Of a stretch of DNA of 64,000 nucleotides, positions 44,908 through 53,439 are shown piece by piece. The position numbers were made by a program, and so were the translations under genes. The stretch lies in contig NZ_FZPH01000003.1 of NCBI RefSeq assembly GCF_900188485.1, forward strand, positions 620,001 to 684,000, read 5' to 3'. The stretch is from Asanoa hainanensis (GTDB lineage Bacteria; Actinomycetota; Actinomycetes; Mycobacteriales; Micromonosporaceae). The notes beneath the pieces are model-generated. The model did no database searches, was not told the DNA's origin, and worked only from the letters and a program-made list of their open reading frames with translations. Each line of letters begins with the position of its first letter. Position 1 is the stretch's first letter.

Positions 44908-45468
44908 ATGGAGATCACCGAGGCACTCGCCACCGACGCGGGTATGTGGGGGCTCTGGTCGCCCACGGCCTTTCACGACGTGGTGGACTACGAGACCTGG
45001 GAGGACGCCCTCCTGGAGGACGAGGACATTCTCCGGCACGTCGTCGCCGGCGCCTTCGTGCCGATCAACATCGACGGTGACGGCGCCTACCAGTTCGTTG
45101 CCCGGGTCGGTTCCGCCTCCGAGCCGGCGGGGCTGACGGAGCGCGAAAGCGCGTACACCCTCGTGATCTCGGATCCTTATCTCTTCGTCGCCACCGCCGG
45201 CGCGGTCATCAGCGGCATCGAGCACGTCGGCGACGACCCGGACAACGGTCTGCGGATCCCGCTCGAGCCGGGTCGCTGGCAGGTGACCGTCGCCCTGGTC
45301 GACTGGACCGCCGAGCCCGGTGCGCAGGACGACGACGGTGCCCCCAAACCCGGCGCCCTGCCCGACTTCGTGGTGCTGATCAACCCCGGGACGAGCGGCG
45401 GCTACCGGGCCAAGGTGGAGACTTTCGACCGGGAAGAGGATCAGAGCCGCTTGAACTCCGCGGAGTAG
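44908..45468 (+). CDS. Conserved hypothetical protein, acidic
   Basis: A 186-residue acidic soluble protein without signal or membrane segment. It opens MEITEALATDAGMWGLWSPTAFHDVVDYETWEDALLEDED, followed by a predicted beta-rich region (VPINIDGDGAYQFVARVG, RWQVTVALVDWTAE). It resembles bacterial proteins of unknown function sometimes found with toxin-immunity sets, but I cannot name a family. GGAAGG precedes the ATG at 44908. Its end overlaps the convergent Hsp70-like gene by 28 bp. Confidence 0.65.
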   Translation: MEITEALATDAGMWGLWSPTAFHDVVDYETWEDALLEDEDILRHVVAGAFVPINIDGDGAYQFVARVGSASEPAGLTERESAYTLVISDPYLFVATAGAVISGIEHVGDDPDNGLRIPLEPGRWQVTVALVDWTAEPGAQDDDGAPKPGALPDFVVLINPGTSGGYRAKVETFDREEDQSRLNSAE

Positions 45469-47159
45469 TCGTCGTCGACGAAGCGCAGGGAATCACCGAA
45501 GCAGAAGTACGGATCGTCTCCGTTGACCAGGTCCAGGTTGACCGAGCTGTTCCGCGAGCTGCCCCGATACAGCACGACATCCCCGGTGCCCTTGCTGCTG
45601 GTGACGTACTCCTTCCCGCCCTTGTGGAAGACACTGGCGGTCACTTTGCCGTTTATTCGTTCTGTCCACTTCGTGCCGTTGACCGTGGCCTTCCAGGTGG
45701 CGTTCTTCCAGACGACGGTGACACGCCCGTCGGCCTGGTAGGTCATCGTCACACCCGCACCACCACTGAAGATCGTGTCGTGGCCGTTGATTTTCAGCGT
45801 CTGCTGGCCGCCGATCGACCGCCAACTTCCGACGACACAGCTGTCGACCGGGGCGGAGGACGGCGTCGGCGTCGGCGTCGGCGCGGCCGACTGCGACGGC
45901 GACAGTGGCCCCGTCGAAGCCGCGCCGACAGCGCGCCCCGTGCCGGACCCGTCCGAGCCCAGCGACGGACCCACCACGACCGCGACCGCGGCCACCGACA
46001 CCACAACGGCGGAGAGCACCACGACCTGCCGGGTACGCGACGGCGACCGCGGCACCGGAGACGCGAGCACGGCCGTCGGCGACTCGGCCGCCACGGGTGG
46101 GCGCACGCTGCCCTCCGCGACCACCAGCTCCGGCTGTTCGACCAGGATCGGCGCGACCGAGAAGGCCCGGTGCAGCGCCGTGCTCACGGCTGGCATCCGG
46201 CTGGACCCGCCGGTCAGGTAAATGGCGGCGAGGTCCGCCGTGACGACCCCGGCGGCCTCGATCGCGGCCCGCGTCGCCTCGACGGTTCCGGCCAACAACG
46301 GCGCGGCCAGCTCGTCGAGCTCCTCCCGGCCCACCGTCACGTCGGAGTCGAGCAACGGCACGTGCAGGAGCGCGGACGTGGCCCGGGACAACATCTCCTT
46401 GGCGGTACGCGCGTTCTCCCACAACTGTCGGCTCGCCCGCCGATCGGCGGTGGACGCCGGATTGACCAGCCGCTCCCAGACCTCGGGCGAGGATTGGCCG
46501 ACCGTCGCGCCGAGCCGCCGCACCACGGCCGCGTCGAGGTCCAGGCCGCCGCAGTCGTCCCGGCCCTCGGTGGCGAGCACCTCGAAACCGCCTGGCCCGC
46601 GTCGTACCACCGAGACGTCGAAGGTTCCTGCCCCGAAGTCGTAGACGATCGCGCACCGCCCGACCGGCACGGCCTGACTGGCCACGCCCGCGAACAGGTT
46701 GGCCGCCGCCACCGGCTCCGCGACCAGCTCGACGACCGGGAAAACCCGCTCGGCGGCCTCCGCCAGCACGCGCCGCCGTTCGGTGCCCCAGGCAGCCGGA
46801 AAGCTCAGGGTCACGGACGTCACCGGCTCACCCGCGATCCGCGTCGCCTCCTGGCCGACGCGCGACAGGGTTGCCCCGATCAGTTCCGCGACCGGCACCT
46901 CGCGATCGCCGAGCAGGACGGCGCCGTCGCCGATGCGTTGCTTGGGAAAGGGCTCGAACGCGGCGGGTACGGACAAAGCCGTGTGCCACGCGTCGCGGCC
47001 GACCAACAGACGCCCCGTGCCGTCCAGGCAGACCCCGCTGGGCAGCAGCGGCGAGCCGTCGAACAACACCGTCCGCGGCTCGCGGCCCACCTGTGCCAAC
47101 ACGGCGACCGTGTTGGACGTGCCGTAGTCGATGCCCAACCGCACGCCGTCGCTCGCCAC
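45441..47159 (-). CDS. Membrane-anchored Hsp70 family protein
   Basis: A 572-residue protein with an actin-like Hsp70 nucleotide-binding domain (about 5-355: GIDYGTSNTVAVLA, VTLSFPAAWG, IVYDFGAGTFDVSVV, IYLTGGSSRMPAV). It has no substrate-binding domain or lid. Instead it has a membrane span (about 375-397), a Ser/Thr/Pro linker and a beta-rich extracytoplasmic domain of about 125 residues with two Cys. Such membrane Hsp70s are a distinct actinobacterial set of unknown function, perhaps coupling ATP state to an external ligand. The start is uncertain: GTG at 47159 keeps the Hsp70 start; the frame runs on to a TTG at 47186. Confidence 0.85.
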   Translation of the reverse strand: MASDGVRLGIDYGTSNTVAVLAQVGREPRTVLFDGSPLLPSGVCLDGTGRLLVGRDAWHTALSVPAAFEPFPKQRIGDGAVLLGDREVPVAELIGATLSRVGQEATRIAGEPVTSVTLSFPAAWGTERRRVLAEAAERVFPVVELVAEPVAAANLFAGVASQAVPVGRCAIVYDFGAGTFDVSVVRRGPGGFEVLATEGRDDCGGLDLDAAVVRRLGATVGQSSPEVWERLVNPASTADRRASRQLWENARTAKEMLSRATSALLHVPLLDSDVTVGREELDELAAPLLAGTVEATRAAIEAAGVVTADLAAIYLTGGSSRMPAVSTALHRAFSVAPILVEQPELVVAEGSVRPPVAAESPTAVLASPVPRSPSRTRQVVVLSAVVVSVAAVAVVVGPSLGSDGSGTGRAVGAASTGPLSPSQSAAPTPTPTPSSAPVDSCVVGSWRSIGGQQTLKINGHDTIFSGGAGVTMTYQADGRVTVVWKNATWKATVNGTKWTERINGKVTASVFHKGGKEYVTSSKGTGDVVLYRGSSRNSSVNLDLVNGDDPYFCFGDSLRFVDDDYSAEFKRL

Positions 47160-47225
47160 GACACAACGGTAATCGATGATCACCAACGCGAACCACGGCC
47201 AAAAACGTCAGACCCCGTTCCTAAT

Positions 47226-50200
47226 ATGACCCGCATGACTGGCGATGGGCGTCGGATGCGGTGGGTGGTCGGGGCCGCCGTCGCGGTCCTGCTCGCCGCC
47301 GGTGCCGTGGTGGCTTACGGGGTCGACGGCGCGCTCGGGCTGAGCTATTCGGCTGCCGACGTCCCGGTCGAGCGGGTCGCGGAGGCCGGGCCGGCGCCGC
47401 TCGCCGCACCACCAGCGATCGCGGCGATCCGGGTTCCCGACGACCCGTTGGTGACTCGCGCGGCCGGTGTCGTCGCGGACGCGTTGGAGGCTCGCGGCCG
47501 GCCACGACCGAAAATCGGCGGGACGGGGCCGGCCCAGTTGACGGCCCGGATCGCCGCCCTTCCGGGGGCCCGCTCGCTCGAGAGTTTTCGCCTGACCAGC
47601 GCGGCCGGCGGCATCACCGTCACGGGCGTGACCGCCGCCGGCACCGCCGCAGGTCTCTACGCGGTCGCCGACCGCATCCGGTCCGGTGCCGCGATCACCG
47701 GTGACACCGTGACCGCGCCACGGCTCGGTCTCCGGCTGACCGACGCGGGCTCCGTCGGCCGCGAGGCGGCGCCCGACGAGACCGACTACTCGCTCAACAC
47801 CGACGTCGTGGGCTCGGCGCTGCTGCCGGACGCCCCGTGGGTGGACAGAGCCGCCGCCGAACGAATCGGCGCCCAGTTCCGTGCGTTCGTCGACCACTCA
47901 CTGAGCCAGGGCTACAACGGCATCGTCATCCCGGGCTTCCTGGAATACGTGACGTTCGAGGGCGTCGGCGTCTACGACGACGGCGATGACCACATCGGCC
48001 GCAACGAGGCGTTGGTGGCGGCGTTCGCACCGATCTTCCGGTACGCGGCCGACAGCGGCATGAAGGTCTACTTCCTCACCGACATGCTCGCGCTATCCCC
48101 GCCCCTGGAACGCTTCCTGGCCCGCACCACCGGCGGTCTCGACGCGACCGACCCGCGGCTGTGGGCCGTCTACCAGGCCGGGCTGGCCGAGTTGTTCGAG
48201 CGGATGCCGTTCGCCGGCGGCCTGATGATCCGAATCGGCGAGGGTGGGGCGGTTTACCGGCAACAGGGCTGGGACTACGAGTCCCGGCTCGCTGTCACCA
48301 CGCCCGAGGCGGTGCGGGCGATGCTGACCGCGCTGCTCGCGACGGCGGGCCAGGGTGGGCGCGACATCATCTTCCGCAGCTGGACCGTCGGCGTCGGCGC
48401 CGTCGGAGACCTGCACACCAATCCGGCGTCCTACGACGAGGTGCTCGGCACGATCGACGACCCGCATCTGGTCGTGTCCACCAAATACCCGGCCGGCGAC
48501 TTCTACAGCCACCTGCCACTGAACCCGACGCTGACGAGGGGCAACCAGCGCCGCATCGTCGAGTTCCAGTCGCGCCGCGAGTTCGAGGGCTTCGGCTCGC
48601 TGCCCAACGACCTGACCGCACTGCACCAGCAAGCGCTGCGCACGTTCCTGGCCGCGAACCCGCGCGTCGAGGGCAGCTGGACGTGGACCCAGGACGGTGG
48701 TCCACTGCGGGCCGGCCCGACCTCGCTCTATCTCCGTGCCGGCTTCTGGCAGCTGTACGACCTCAACACGTACGCGGCGGCTCGGCTGGCCTGGCGCCCC
48801 GACACCCCGGCCGAGGAGATCACCCGCGACTGGGTCAGGCAGACCTTCAGCACCGACCCCGCCACCGAGCGCGCGATCACGGGCATGTTGGCCCGGTCCC
48901 GCGCGGCGGTCACCAAGGGCCTCTACATCGGACCGTACGCCGACAAGCAGGTGAAGGCGCTCGGCCTCGAGCCACCGCCGATGATGTGGATCTTCGAGTG
49001 GGACATCGTGACCGGCGACTCGGCCGCGCTCGACAGCATCTACGCCGTGAGCCGGGACCGGCTCGACGAGGCGATCGCCGGCGGTGACCGGGCGGTCGCG
49101 CTCGCCGTCGAGATGCGCGACCTGGTCGCCGCGACGGATCCGGCCACCTACCGCGACCCCGCGTTGCGGCAACGACTGACCGACACCCTCGACTTCCAGG
49201 TCGACCTTTTCGAGACCCTGGCCGCCTACCGGACGACGGTGCTGCGCCATGCCCAGTGGCTCGACACAGGCGATGGCACGGCCCGCCAGCAGTGGCAGGC
49301 GGCACGGGCCGTTTACGAGACGCGCAAGGCGGGGCACCTGGCCCGCTACGGCGGAGACCGGGACCTGCCGGCCTACCAGTTCACCGCGGCCGACCTCGGC
49401 ACCGATCGGGCCGACCGCGACCCCGCGATGGCCTGGCTGGCCCGCGTCCTCCTCGCGCTGGTCCTGCTGGTCGTCGCTCTCGGCGCGGCCAACCGCAACG
49501 CCGCTTGCCGCGCGCTCTGGCTGGGCGCCACCCGTCCGTGGGGGCTAGGCCGGCCGCCCGACCGCGCGACCGCCGCGAGCGTCGTTGCCATCGCCGCGGT
49601 GGCGCTCGTGGCCAGCCGCCTCGTCTACACCTGGTTCGCCGCACCGGCCCACCTGGTCCTCGTGCTGACGGCGTGGCTGGTGTTCGCGCTGATCGCCCGC
49701 GCGCTGACCGACAACCGAACCTGGGCGGTGATCGGCGGCGTGATCCTGCTCCGAACGGCCCTGCTCCTGGGCGCGCTGGCGGTCCGCGGGCCCGGCCACT
49801 ACTGGTTCGAGTTCTGGACGGCGCCCACCGCCCGCGCGGTGTACATCACCGTCGCGTTCGCCGGTTTCGGCTGGCTCTTCGTCGCGGTCACGCTGGCCCA
49901 GCCCGGCACCCGCCGCCGGCGCGCGGTCGGCAACACCCTCGTGGCCGGCGGCGGGACCTTAGCGGTGCTAGCCGCCGGAATCGCGGCGCTCGGCCTCGAA
50001 CGCGCCCTCACGATCTGGAACGACCAACTGGCCCTGCTCCCGTGGGGGCTGTCCCGGATCCTCGGCATCACCGTCTACCTCGGCATCCCGACCAATCTGC
50101 CGCTGGTCGCCCTCGCCGCCGGCGTGGTCACGGCCGCAGCCGGCGCGGCCGTTCGCTGGTCGGCCGCCACCGACGGAGGCGCCAGGCCCGACGGGCGGTC

Positions 50201-50261
50201 GGCGTCCAACACCGGCAGGCAGAGCCGGCTAAGAAGGAGGTCCGTGGCCAGGACGTCATGA
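47226..50261 (+). CDS. Large glycoside-hydrolase-like membrane enzyme
   Basis: A 1011-residue protein. An N-terminal membrane anchor (about 12-33) is followed by an N-terminal alpha/beta domain (about 65-165) like those preceding GH67/GH20 barrels. A catalytic-barrel-like region (about 190-610: GYNGIVIPGFLEYVTFEG, GMKVYFLTDMLAL, GLMIRIGEGGAVY, RVEGSWTWTQDGG) comes next, then a helical part and six or so C-terminal membrane segments (about 740-985). It resembles alpha-glucuronidase-type enzymes fused to a membrane domain, which is unusual. Catalytic residues are not certain. The ATG at 47226 is 66 bp from the divergent Hsp70-like start. Confidence 0.7.
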   Translation: MTRMTGDGRRMRWVVGAAVAVLLAAGAVVAYGVDGALGLSYSAADVPVERVAEAGPAPLAAPPAIAAIRVPDDPLVTRAAGVVADALEARGRPRPKIGGTGPAQLTARIAALPGARSLESFRLTSAAGGITVTGVTAAGTAAGLYAVADRIRSGAAITGDTVTAPRLGLRLTDAGSVGREAAPDETDYSLNTDVVGSALLPDAPWVDRAAAERIGAQFRAFVDHSLSQGYNGIVIPGFLEYVTFEGVGVYDDGDDHIGRNEALVAAFAPIFRYAADSGMKVYFLTDMLALSPPLERFLARTTGGLDATDPRLWAVYQAGLAELFERMPFAGGLMIRIGEGGAVYRQQGWDYESRLAVTTPEAVRAMLTALLATAGQGGRDIIFRSWTVGVGAVGDLHTNPASYDEVLGTIDDPHLVVSTKYPAGDFYSHLPLNPTLTRGNQRRIVEFQSRREFEGFGSLPNDLTALHQQALRTFLAANPRVEGSWTWTQDGGPLRAGPTSLYLRAGFWQLYDLNTYAAARLAWRPDTPAEEITRDWVRQTFSTDPATERAITGMLARSRAAVTKGLYIGPYADKQVKALGLEPPPMMWIFEWDIVTGDSAALDSIYAVSRDRLDEAIAGGDRAVALAVEMRDLVAATDPATYRDPALRQRLTDTLDFQVDLFETLAAYRTTVLRHAQWLDTGDGTARQQWQAARAVYETRKAGHLARYGGDRDLPAYQFTAADLGTDRADRDPAMAWLARVLLALVLLVVALGAANRNAACRALWLGATRPWGLGRPPDRATAASVVAIAAVALVASRLVYTWFAAPAHLVLVLTAWLVFALIARALTDNRTWAVIGGVILLRTALLLGALAVRGPGHYWFEFWTAPTARAVYITVAFAGFGWLFVAVTLAQPGTRRRRAVGNTLVAGGGTLAVLAAGIAALGLERALTIWNDQLALLPWGLSRILGITVYLGIPTNLPLVALAAGVVTAAAGAAVRWSAATDGGARPDGRSASNTGRQSRLRRRSVARTS

Positions 50262-50276
50262 CGGCCGCGGCCCGCC

Positions 50277-50622
50277 GGGCCAGCAGGTGCCGGCCGGCCG
50301 GGGGCCAAGACTTTGACCGGCCGGGGGCCAGCACGTGGCAGCCGGCCTGGCGGCCCAGCACGTGGCAGCCGGCCTGGCAGGGGTTAGCACTTTGACCGGC
50401 CCAGCCGGCCAGTACGTGGTAGCCCGGCGCGGTGGGCCAGCACGTGCCAGCCGACCCGGCGGGCCAACATGTGCCAGCCCGCCCGGCGGGCCAACATGTG
50501 CCAGCCCGCCCGGCGGAGCCGGCTGTTTGACCGGCTCAGCGGGCCAGCACGTGCCAACCGTCCCCGGCGGCCAGCACGTGCCAGCCGGCCCGACAGGGCC
50601 AGCAGGTGCCGGCACAGCCGCT
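50277..50622. repeat. 27-bp tandem repeat array (about 13 units)
   Basis: Thirteen contiguous degenerate units of 23-28 bp, mostly 27. The common unit reads GGGCCAGCACGTGCCAGC then CGGCCCGGC. Units at 50461-50487 and 50488-50514 are identical. Three units (about 50302, 50379 and 50515) carry a second type with a TTTGACCGGC core. Most type-one units contain CACGTG or CATGTG. The array lies between the glycosidase-like gene and blaI. Frames stay open on both strands because 27 is a multiple of three, but no codon bias or start supports a protein. Confidence 0.75.
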
Positions 50623-50746
50623 TGCTCTCCGGCTGTTGCAGAGCACGGCCGCCAAGCGGTCGACAACCACAGGCACGGCCGGCGGTTCTCTGCGGACGGT
50701 GCTGGCCGCCCGGTCGCTACCGGGAGGCGGCCGGGCGCGGGCTGGC

Positions 50747-50763
50747 TACTACGCAGGGTAGGA
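50747..50763. promoter_or_regulatory. BlaI-type operator at the blaI promoter
   Basis: TACTACGCAGGGTAGGA: half-sites TACTAC and GTAGGA flank 5 bp. It overlaps the blaI -10 box, so binding would be autorepressive. It shares the 6-5-6 layout with two boxes before cydA. Confidence 0.5.
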
Positions 50764-50764
50764 T
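50759..50764 (+). promoter_or_regulatory. -10 box of blaI, leaderless
   Basis: TAGGAT ends 6 nt before the GTG at 50771 and lies within the operator-like box. Confidence 0.45.
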
Positions 50765-50770
50765 CGACGC

Positions 50771-51124
50771 GTGACGCGGTTGGGAGATCTCGAGCGGGCG
50801 GTGATGGACGTCCTCTGGGATCGGTCCGCGCCGGCCACGGTCCGTGAAGTCGTCGATGCGCTCAACGGGCGTGACCTGGCCTACACCACCGTGATGACCG
50901 TGCTCGACCGGCTTGCCGGCAAGGGCATGGTCGAGCGTGAGCGCACCGGCCGGGCCTGGAGCTACCAGCCGGTCGCCGGCCGCGACGCGTACATCGCGCA
51001 GCTCATGCTCGACGCTCTCGAGATGGCCGGGGAGAAGGACGCGGCGCTCGTGCGGTTCGCCCGGTCGGTGACCGGCGACGAGGCCGAGGTGCTCCGCGCC
51101 GCCCTGGGCGAAGACAAGGCTTGA
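50771..51124 (+). CDS. BlaI/MecI/CopY family transcriptional repressor
   Basis: A 117-residue winged-helix repressor: LGDLERAVMDVLWDRSAPATVREVVDAL, then the recognition helix region YTTVMTVLDRLAGKGMVERER and a C-terminal dimerisation helix pair. BlaI-type repressors are inactivated by cleavage after an M56 membrane peptidase senses a signal. Such a peptidase gene follows 3 bp downstream. The GTG at 50771 is fixed by the -10 box 6 nt upstream and the domain start. Its likely operators are the TACTAC-N5-GTAGTA-like boxes at its own promoter and upstream of cydA. Confidence 0.92.
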   Translation: MTRLGDLERAVMDVLWDRSAPATVREVVDALNGRDLAYTTVMTVLDRLAGKGMVERERTGRAWSYQPVAGRDAYIAQLMLDALEMAGEKDAALVRFARSVTGDEAEVLRAALGEDKA

Positions 51125-51127
51125 CCG

Positions 51128-52033
51128 ATGCTCTACACCGCACACTTCGGCGCGGCGGTGCTGGGCTGTTATCTCGTGGCCTGGGTGATGCTCCGGTCCC
51201 GCTGGCCGGCCACCAGCCCGACCGTCGCCATCCTCTGCTGGCAGGGCATCGGCCTGGCGGTGGGGCTGTCCGCGATCGGGATCCCGATCTCGTTGGGCCT
51301 GGCACCCTACGGCCGCCCGCCGGGCACCGCTCTGCGGATCCTGGCCGACGACCTGGCCGGCGGCCGCCTCCCAGCCGAGCTCGGCGTCGGCCACCTCGCG
51401 CTGATCAGCGTCGGGCTCGGCATCGGCGTCGTGCTGTTCTGGTCGACCGGCTCCAGCCTCCGGCACGCCGCCAAGGCTCGGCAGCGCCAGCGTGACCTGC
51501 TCGCGCTTGTCGCCCGGGCCGATCCGGCCGCGCCGGGTGCGCTGGTGCTCGACCACCCGAGCGCGGCCGCCTACTGCGTGCCGGGGCTGCGCCCTCGCGT
51601 CGTGATCAGTGCCGGCGCGCTCAGTCTGCTCCGTCGTGACGAGCTCGCCGCGGTGCTCAGCCACGAGCAGGCCCACGCCAAGGAGCGGCACGACCTCGTC
51701 CTGCTCCCGTTCTCCGCCCTGGTCCGCGCGCTGCCCGGGGTGAGCTGGATGGTCCGCGCCATGGCCGCCGTCGCCCTGCTGGTCGAGATGCGCGCCGACG
51801 ACCGGGCCCGCCGCCAGCACACCGACGAGCTGCTGGCGGCCGCGCTGGCCCGGTTCGCGACCGCGCCGTCGCGCGTCACCCCCGCCGGCATGCTCGCCGC
51901 CGCCGACCACGACATCGTCGCCCGGGTACGCCGGCTCCGCGCGCCGCTGGGCCCCACCCCGCTGGCGGCCCTGGTCGCCCTGGCCAGCACCACCGCGCTG
52001 GCCGCGCTCCCGGTCGCCCTGTTCCTCTCCTAA
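51128..52033 (+). CDS. M56 family (BlaR1-like) membrane metallopeptidase
   Basis: A 301-residue membrane protein with about four membrane segments and the zinc motif SHEQAHAKERHDL (HExxH) in a cytoplasmic loop near residue 180. The surrounding VLDHPSAAAYCVPGLRPRVVISAGAL is typical of short BlaR1-like peptidases without a penicillin-sensor domain. It would cleave the BlaI-type repressor encoded 3 bp upstream when triggered. With no extracellular sensor domain the inducing signal is unknown; the cydABDC neighbours suggest respiratory or envelope stress. Confidence 0.9.
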   Translation: MLYTAHFGAAVLGCYLVAWVMLRSRWPATSPTVAILCWQGIGLAVGLSAIGIPISLGLAPYGRPPGTALRILADDLAGGRLPAELGVGHLALISVGLGIGVVLFWSTGSSLRHAAKARQRQRDLLALVARADPAAPGALVLDHPSAAAYCVPGLRPRVVISAGALSLLRRDELAAVLSHEQAHAKERHDLVLLPFSALVRALPGVSWMVRAMAAVALLVEMRADDRARRQHTDELLAAALARFATAPSRVTPAGMLAAADHDIVARVRRLRAPLGPTPLAALVALASTTALAALPVALFLS

Positions 52034-52042
52034 ACGCCAAGC

Positions 52043-52059
52043 TACGACAGCACGTAGTA
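52043..52059. promoter_or_regulatory. BlaI-type operator 1 upstream of cydA
   Basis: TACGACAGCACGTAGTA: half-sites TACGAC and GTAGTA flank 5 bp (5 of 6 symmetric pairs). Confidence 0.5.
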
Positions 52060-52075
52060 GAGTCATGTCCATGAC

Positions 52076-52092
52076 TACTACACAACGTAGCA
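52076..52092. promoter_or_regulatory. BlaI-type operator 2 upstream of cydA
   Basis: TACTACACAACGTAGCA has the same 6-5-6 layout as operator 1, with centres 33 bp apart. A further GCTAC-GT-GTAGC palindrome (52108-52119) and a TATAAC (52125-52130) follow. Confidence 0.5.
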
Positions 52093-52166
52093 CTGATAGG
52101 TAGGGAAGCTACGTGTAGCATCGCTATAACAAGCGAACCTCACTATCCCCTCGGAGGGGCTTGGTC

Positions 52167-53429
52167 ATGGACCCCTTGCCGCTCGCGCGCCTGCAGTTCG
52201 CCACCACGACCTCGATCCACTTCCTGTTCGTCCTCGTGACCCTCGGGCTGGTGACGCTGCTGGTCTATCTCCAGACCGCCGCGTTCATCACCCGCAAGCC
52301 GGTGTACGAGCGGATGGTCCGCTTCTGGGGCACCATCTACCTGATCAACTACGTGCTCGGCATCGCGACGGGCATCGTGATGGAGTTCCAGTTCGGCCTG
52401 AACTGGAGCGGCCTGTCCCGCTACACCGGCAACGTGTTTGGCGCACCGATCGCCATGGAGACGCTGCTCGCGTTCTTCCTCGAGTCGACCCTGCTCGGCA
52501 TGTGGATCTTCGGTTGGCACCGGTTGCGCCGCGGTGTGCACCTGGCGCTGCTCTACGGCGTGGCCATCACGGCGTACCTCTCGGCGTTCTTCATCATGGC
52601 CGCCAACGCGTGGCTGCAGCATCCGGTCGGCTACGAGGTCCGCGACGGGGTCGCCCACCTCACCGACTTCACCGCGTTGCTGACCAACCCCACGTTCACG
52701 ATGGCGCTCGGCCACGTGACGTCCGCCGCGGTGCTGACCGGCGGGATGGTGCTGGCGGGCATCAGCGCCTGGCTGATGCTGCGCCGCAGCCCCGACTACG
52801 AGCTCCTGCGCAAGTCGCTGTGGATCGGTCTGGTCACGGTGACGATCGCGGGCGTACCCCTGATGGGCTTCGGCTTCGCCCAGTTCGGCGCCGTCGGCCC
52901 CGTGCAGCCGACCAAGTTCGGCGACGACGCGGCCAAGGCGCAGGCGGTCGCCGACTTCACGGCGCGCTTCGGACCCGGCGACTACCTGCCACCGGCGTAC
53001 GCCAATGTCGGTCTCGGTTTCATGATCCTGATCGGCTTCACCCTGGCCTGGTCCTTCGTCATGCTGCCGCTCTTCTACCGCGACTGGATCGTCCGGCTGA
53101 AGTTCCCGCTGGTCATCGTCGGGCTCTGTCTGCCGTTGCCGTTCGTGGCCGCGATTCTCGGCTGGCTCACCCGCGAGGGCGGGCGCCAACCCTGGGCCGC
53201 GTACGGGCTGCTCAAGGTCGACGACGCCGTCAGCCCGATCAGCGGCGGCGTGCTGCTGGCGTCCTTCCTCGGCTTCACCGCGCTGCTGCTGACCCTCGCC
53301 GTCACCAACTGGGTGCTGATCGCCAAGCGGGCCGCCCGGGGCACCGCCGACCCCGCCCTCGGCCGCTCCCTGGCCGACATCACCGCCGAAGACGACGAGC
53401 GCCGGCCCGAGCCGGCCCTGGCCCGATAG
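52167..53429 (+). CDS. cydA: Cytochrome bd ubiquinol oxidase subunit I
   Basis: A 420-residue subunit carrying the haems b558, b595 and d of the high-affinity terminal oxidase that reduces oxygen with quinol electrons. The N-terminal LARLQFATTTSIHFLFVLVTLG has the haem b595 His18; GHVTSAAVLTGG carries the b558 His; GRQPWAAYG is the quinol-site motif. The Q-loop is short (total 420 against 522 in E. coli). The ATG at 52167 follows GGAGGGG by 7 nt. First gene of cydABDC; operator-like boxes lie upstream. Confidence 0.97.
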   Translation: MDPLPLARLQFATTTSIHFLFVLVTLGLVTLLVYLQTAAFITRKPVYERMVRFWGTIYLINYVLGIATGIVMEFQFGLNWSGLSRYTGNVFGAPIAMETLLAFFLESTLLGMWIFGWHRLRRGVHLALLYGVAITAYLSAFFIMAANAWLQHPVGYEVRDGVAHLTDFTALLTNPTFTMALGHVTSAAVLTGGMVLAGISAWLMLRRSPDYELLRKSLWIGLVTVTIAGVPLMGFGFAQFGAVGPVQPTKFGDDAAKAQAVADFTARFGPGDYLPPAYANVGLGFMILIGFTLAWSFVMLPLFYRDWIVRLKFPLVIVGLCLPLPFVAAILGWLTREGGRQPWAAYGLLKVDDAVSPISGGVLLASFLGFTALLLTLAVTNWVLIAKRAARGTADPALGRSLADITAEDDERRPEPALAR

Positions 53430-53439
53430 GGGAAGACCG

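Noticed and set aside
45624-47225. 534-codon upstream extension of the glycosidase-like gene
   Set aside because: It is the antisense shadow of the Hsp70 gene; the real start with a membrane anchor is at 47226.
50277-50622. Repeat array considered as CRISPR
   Set aside because: Units are contiguous with no unique spacers of constant length, and no cas genes are near.
50335-50847. Possible repeat protein (GGPTCASPP-type 9-residue repeats) encoded by the array
   Set aside because: No ribosome site or start, frame open on both strands simply because the period is 27 bp, and it would run into blaI.
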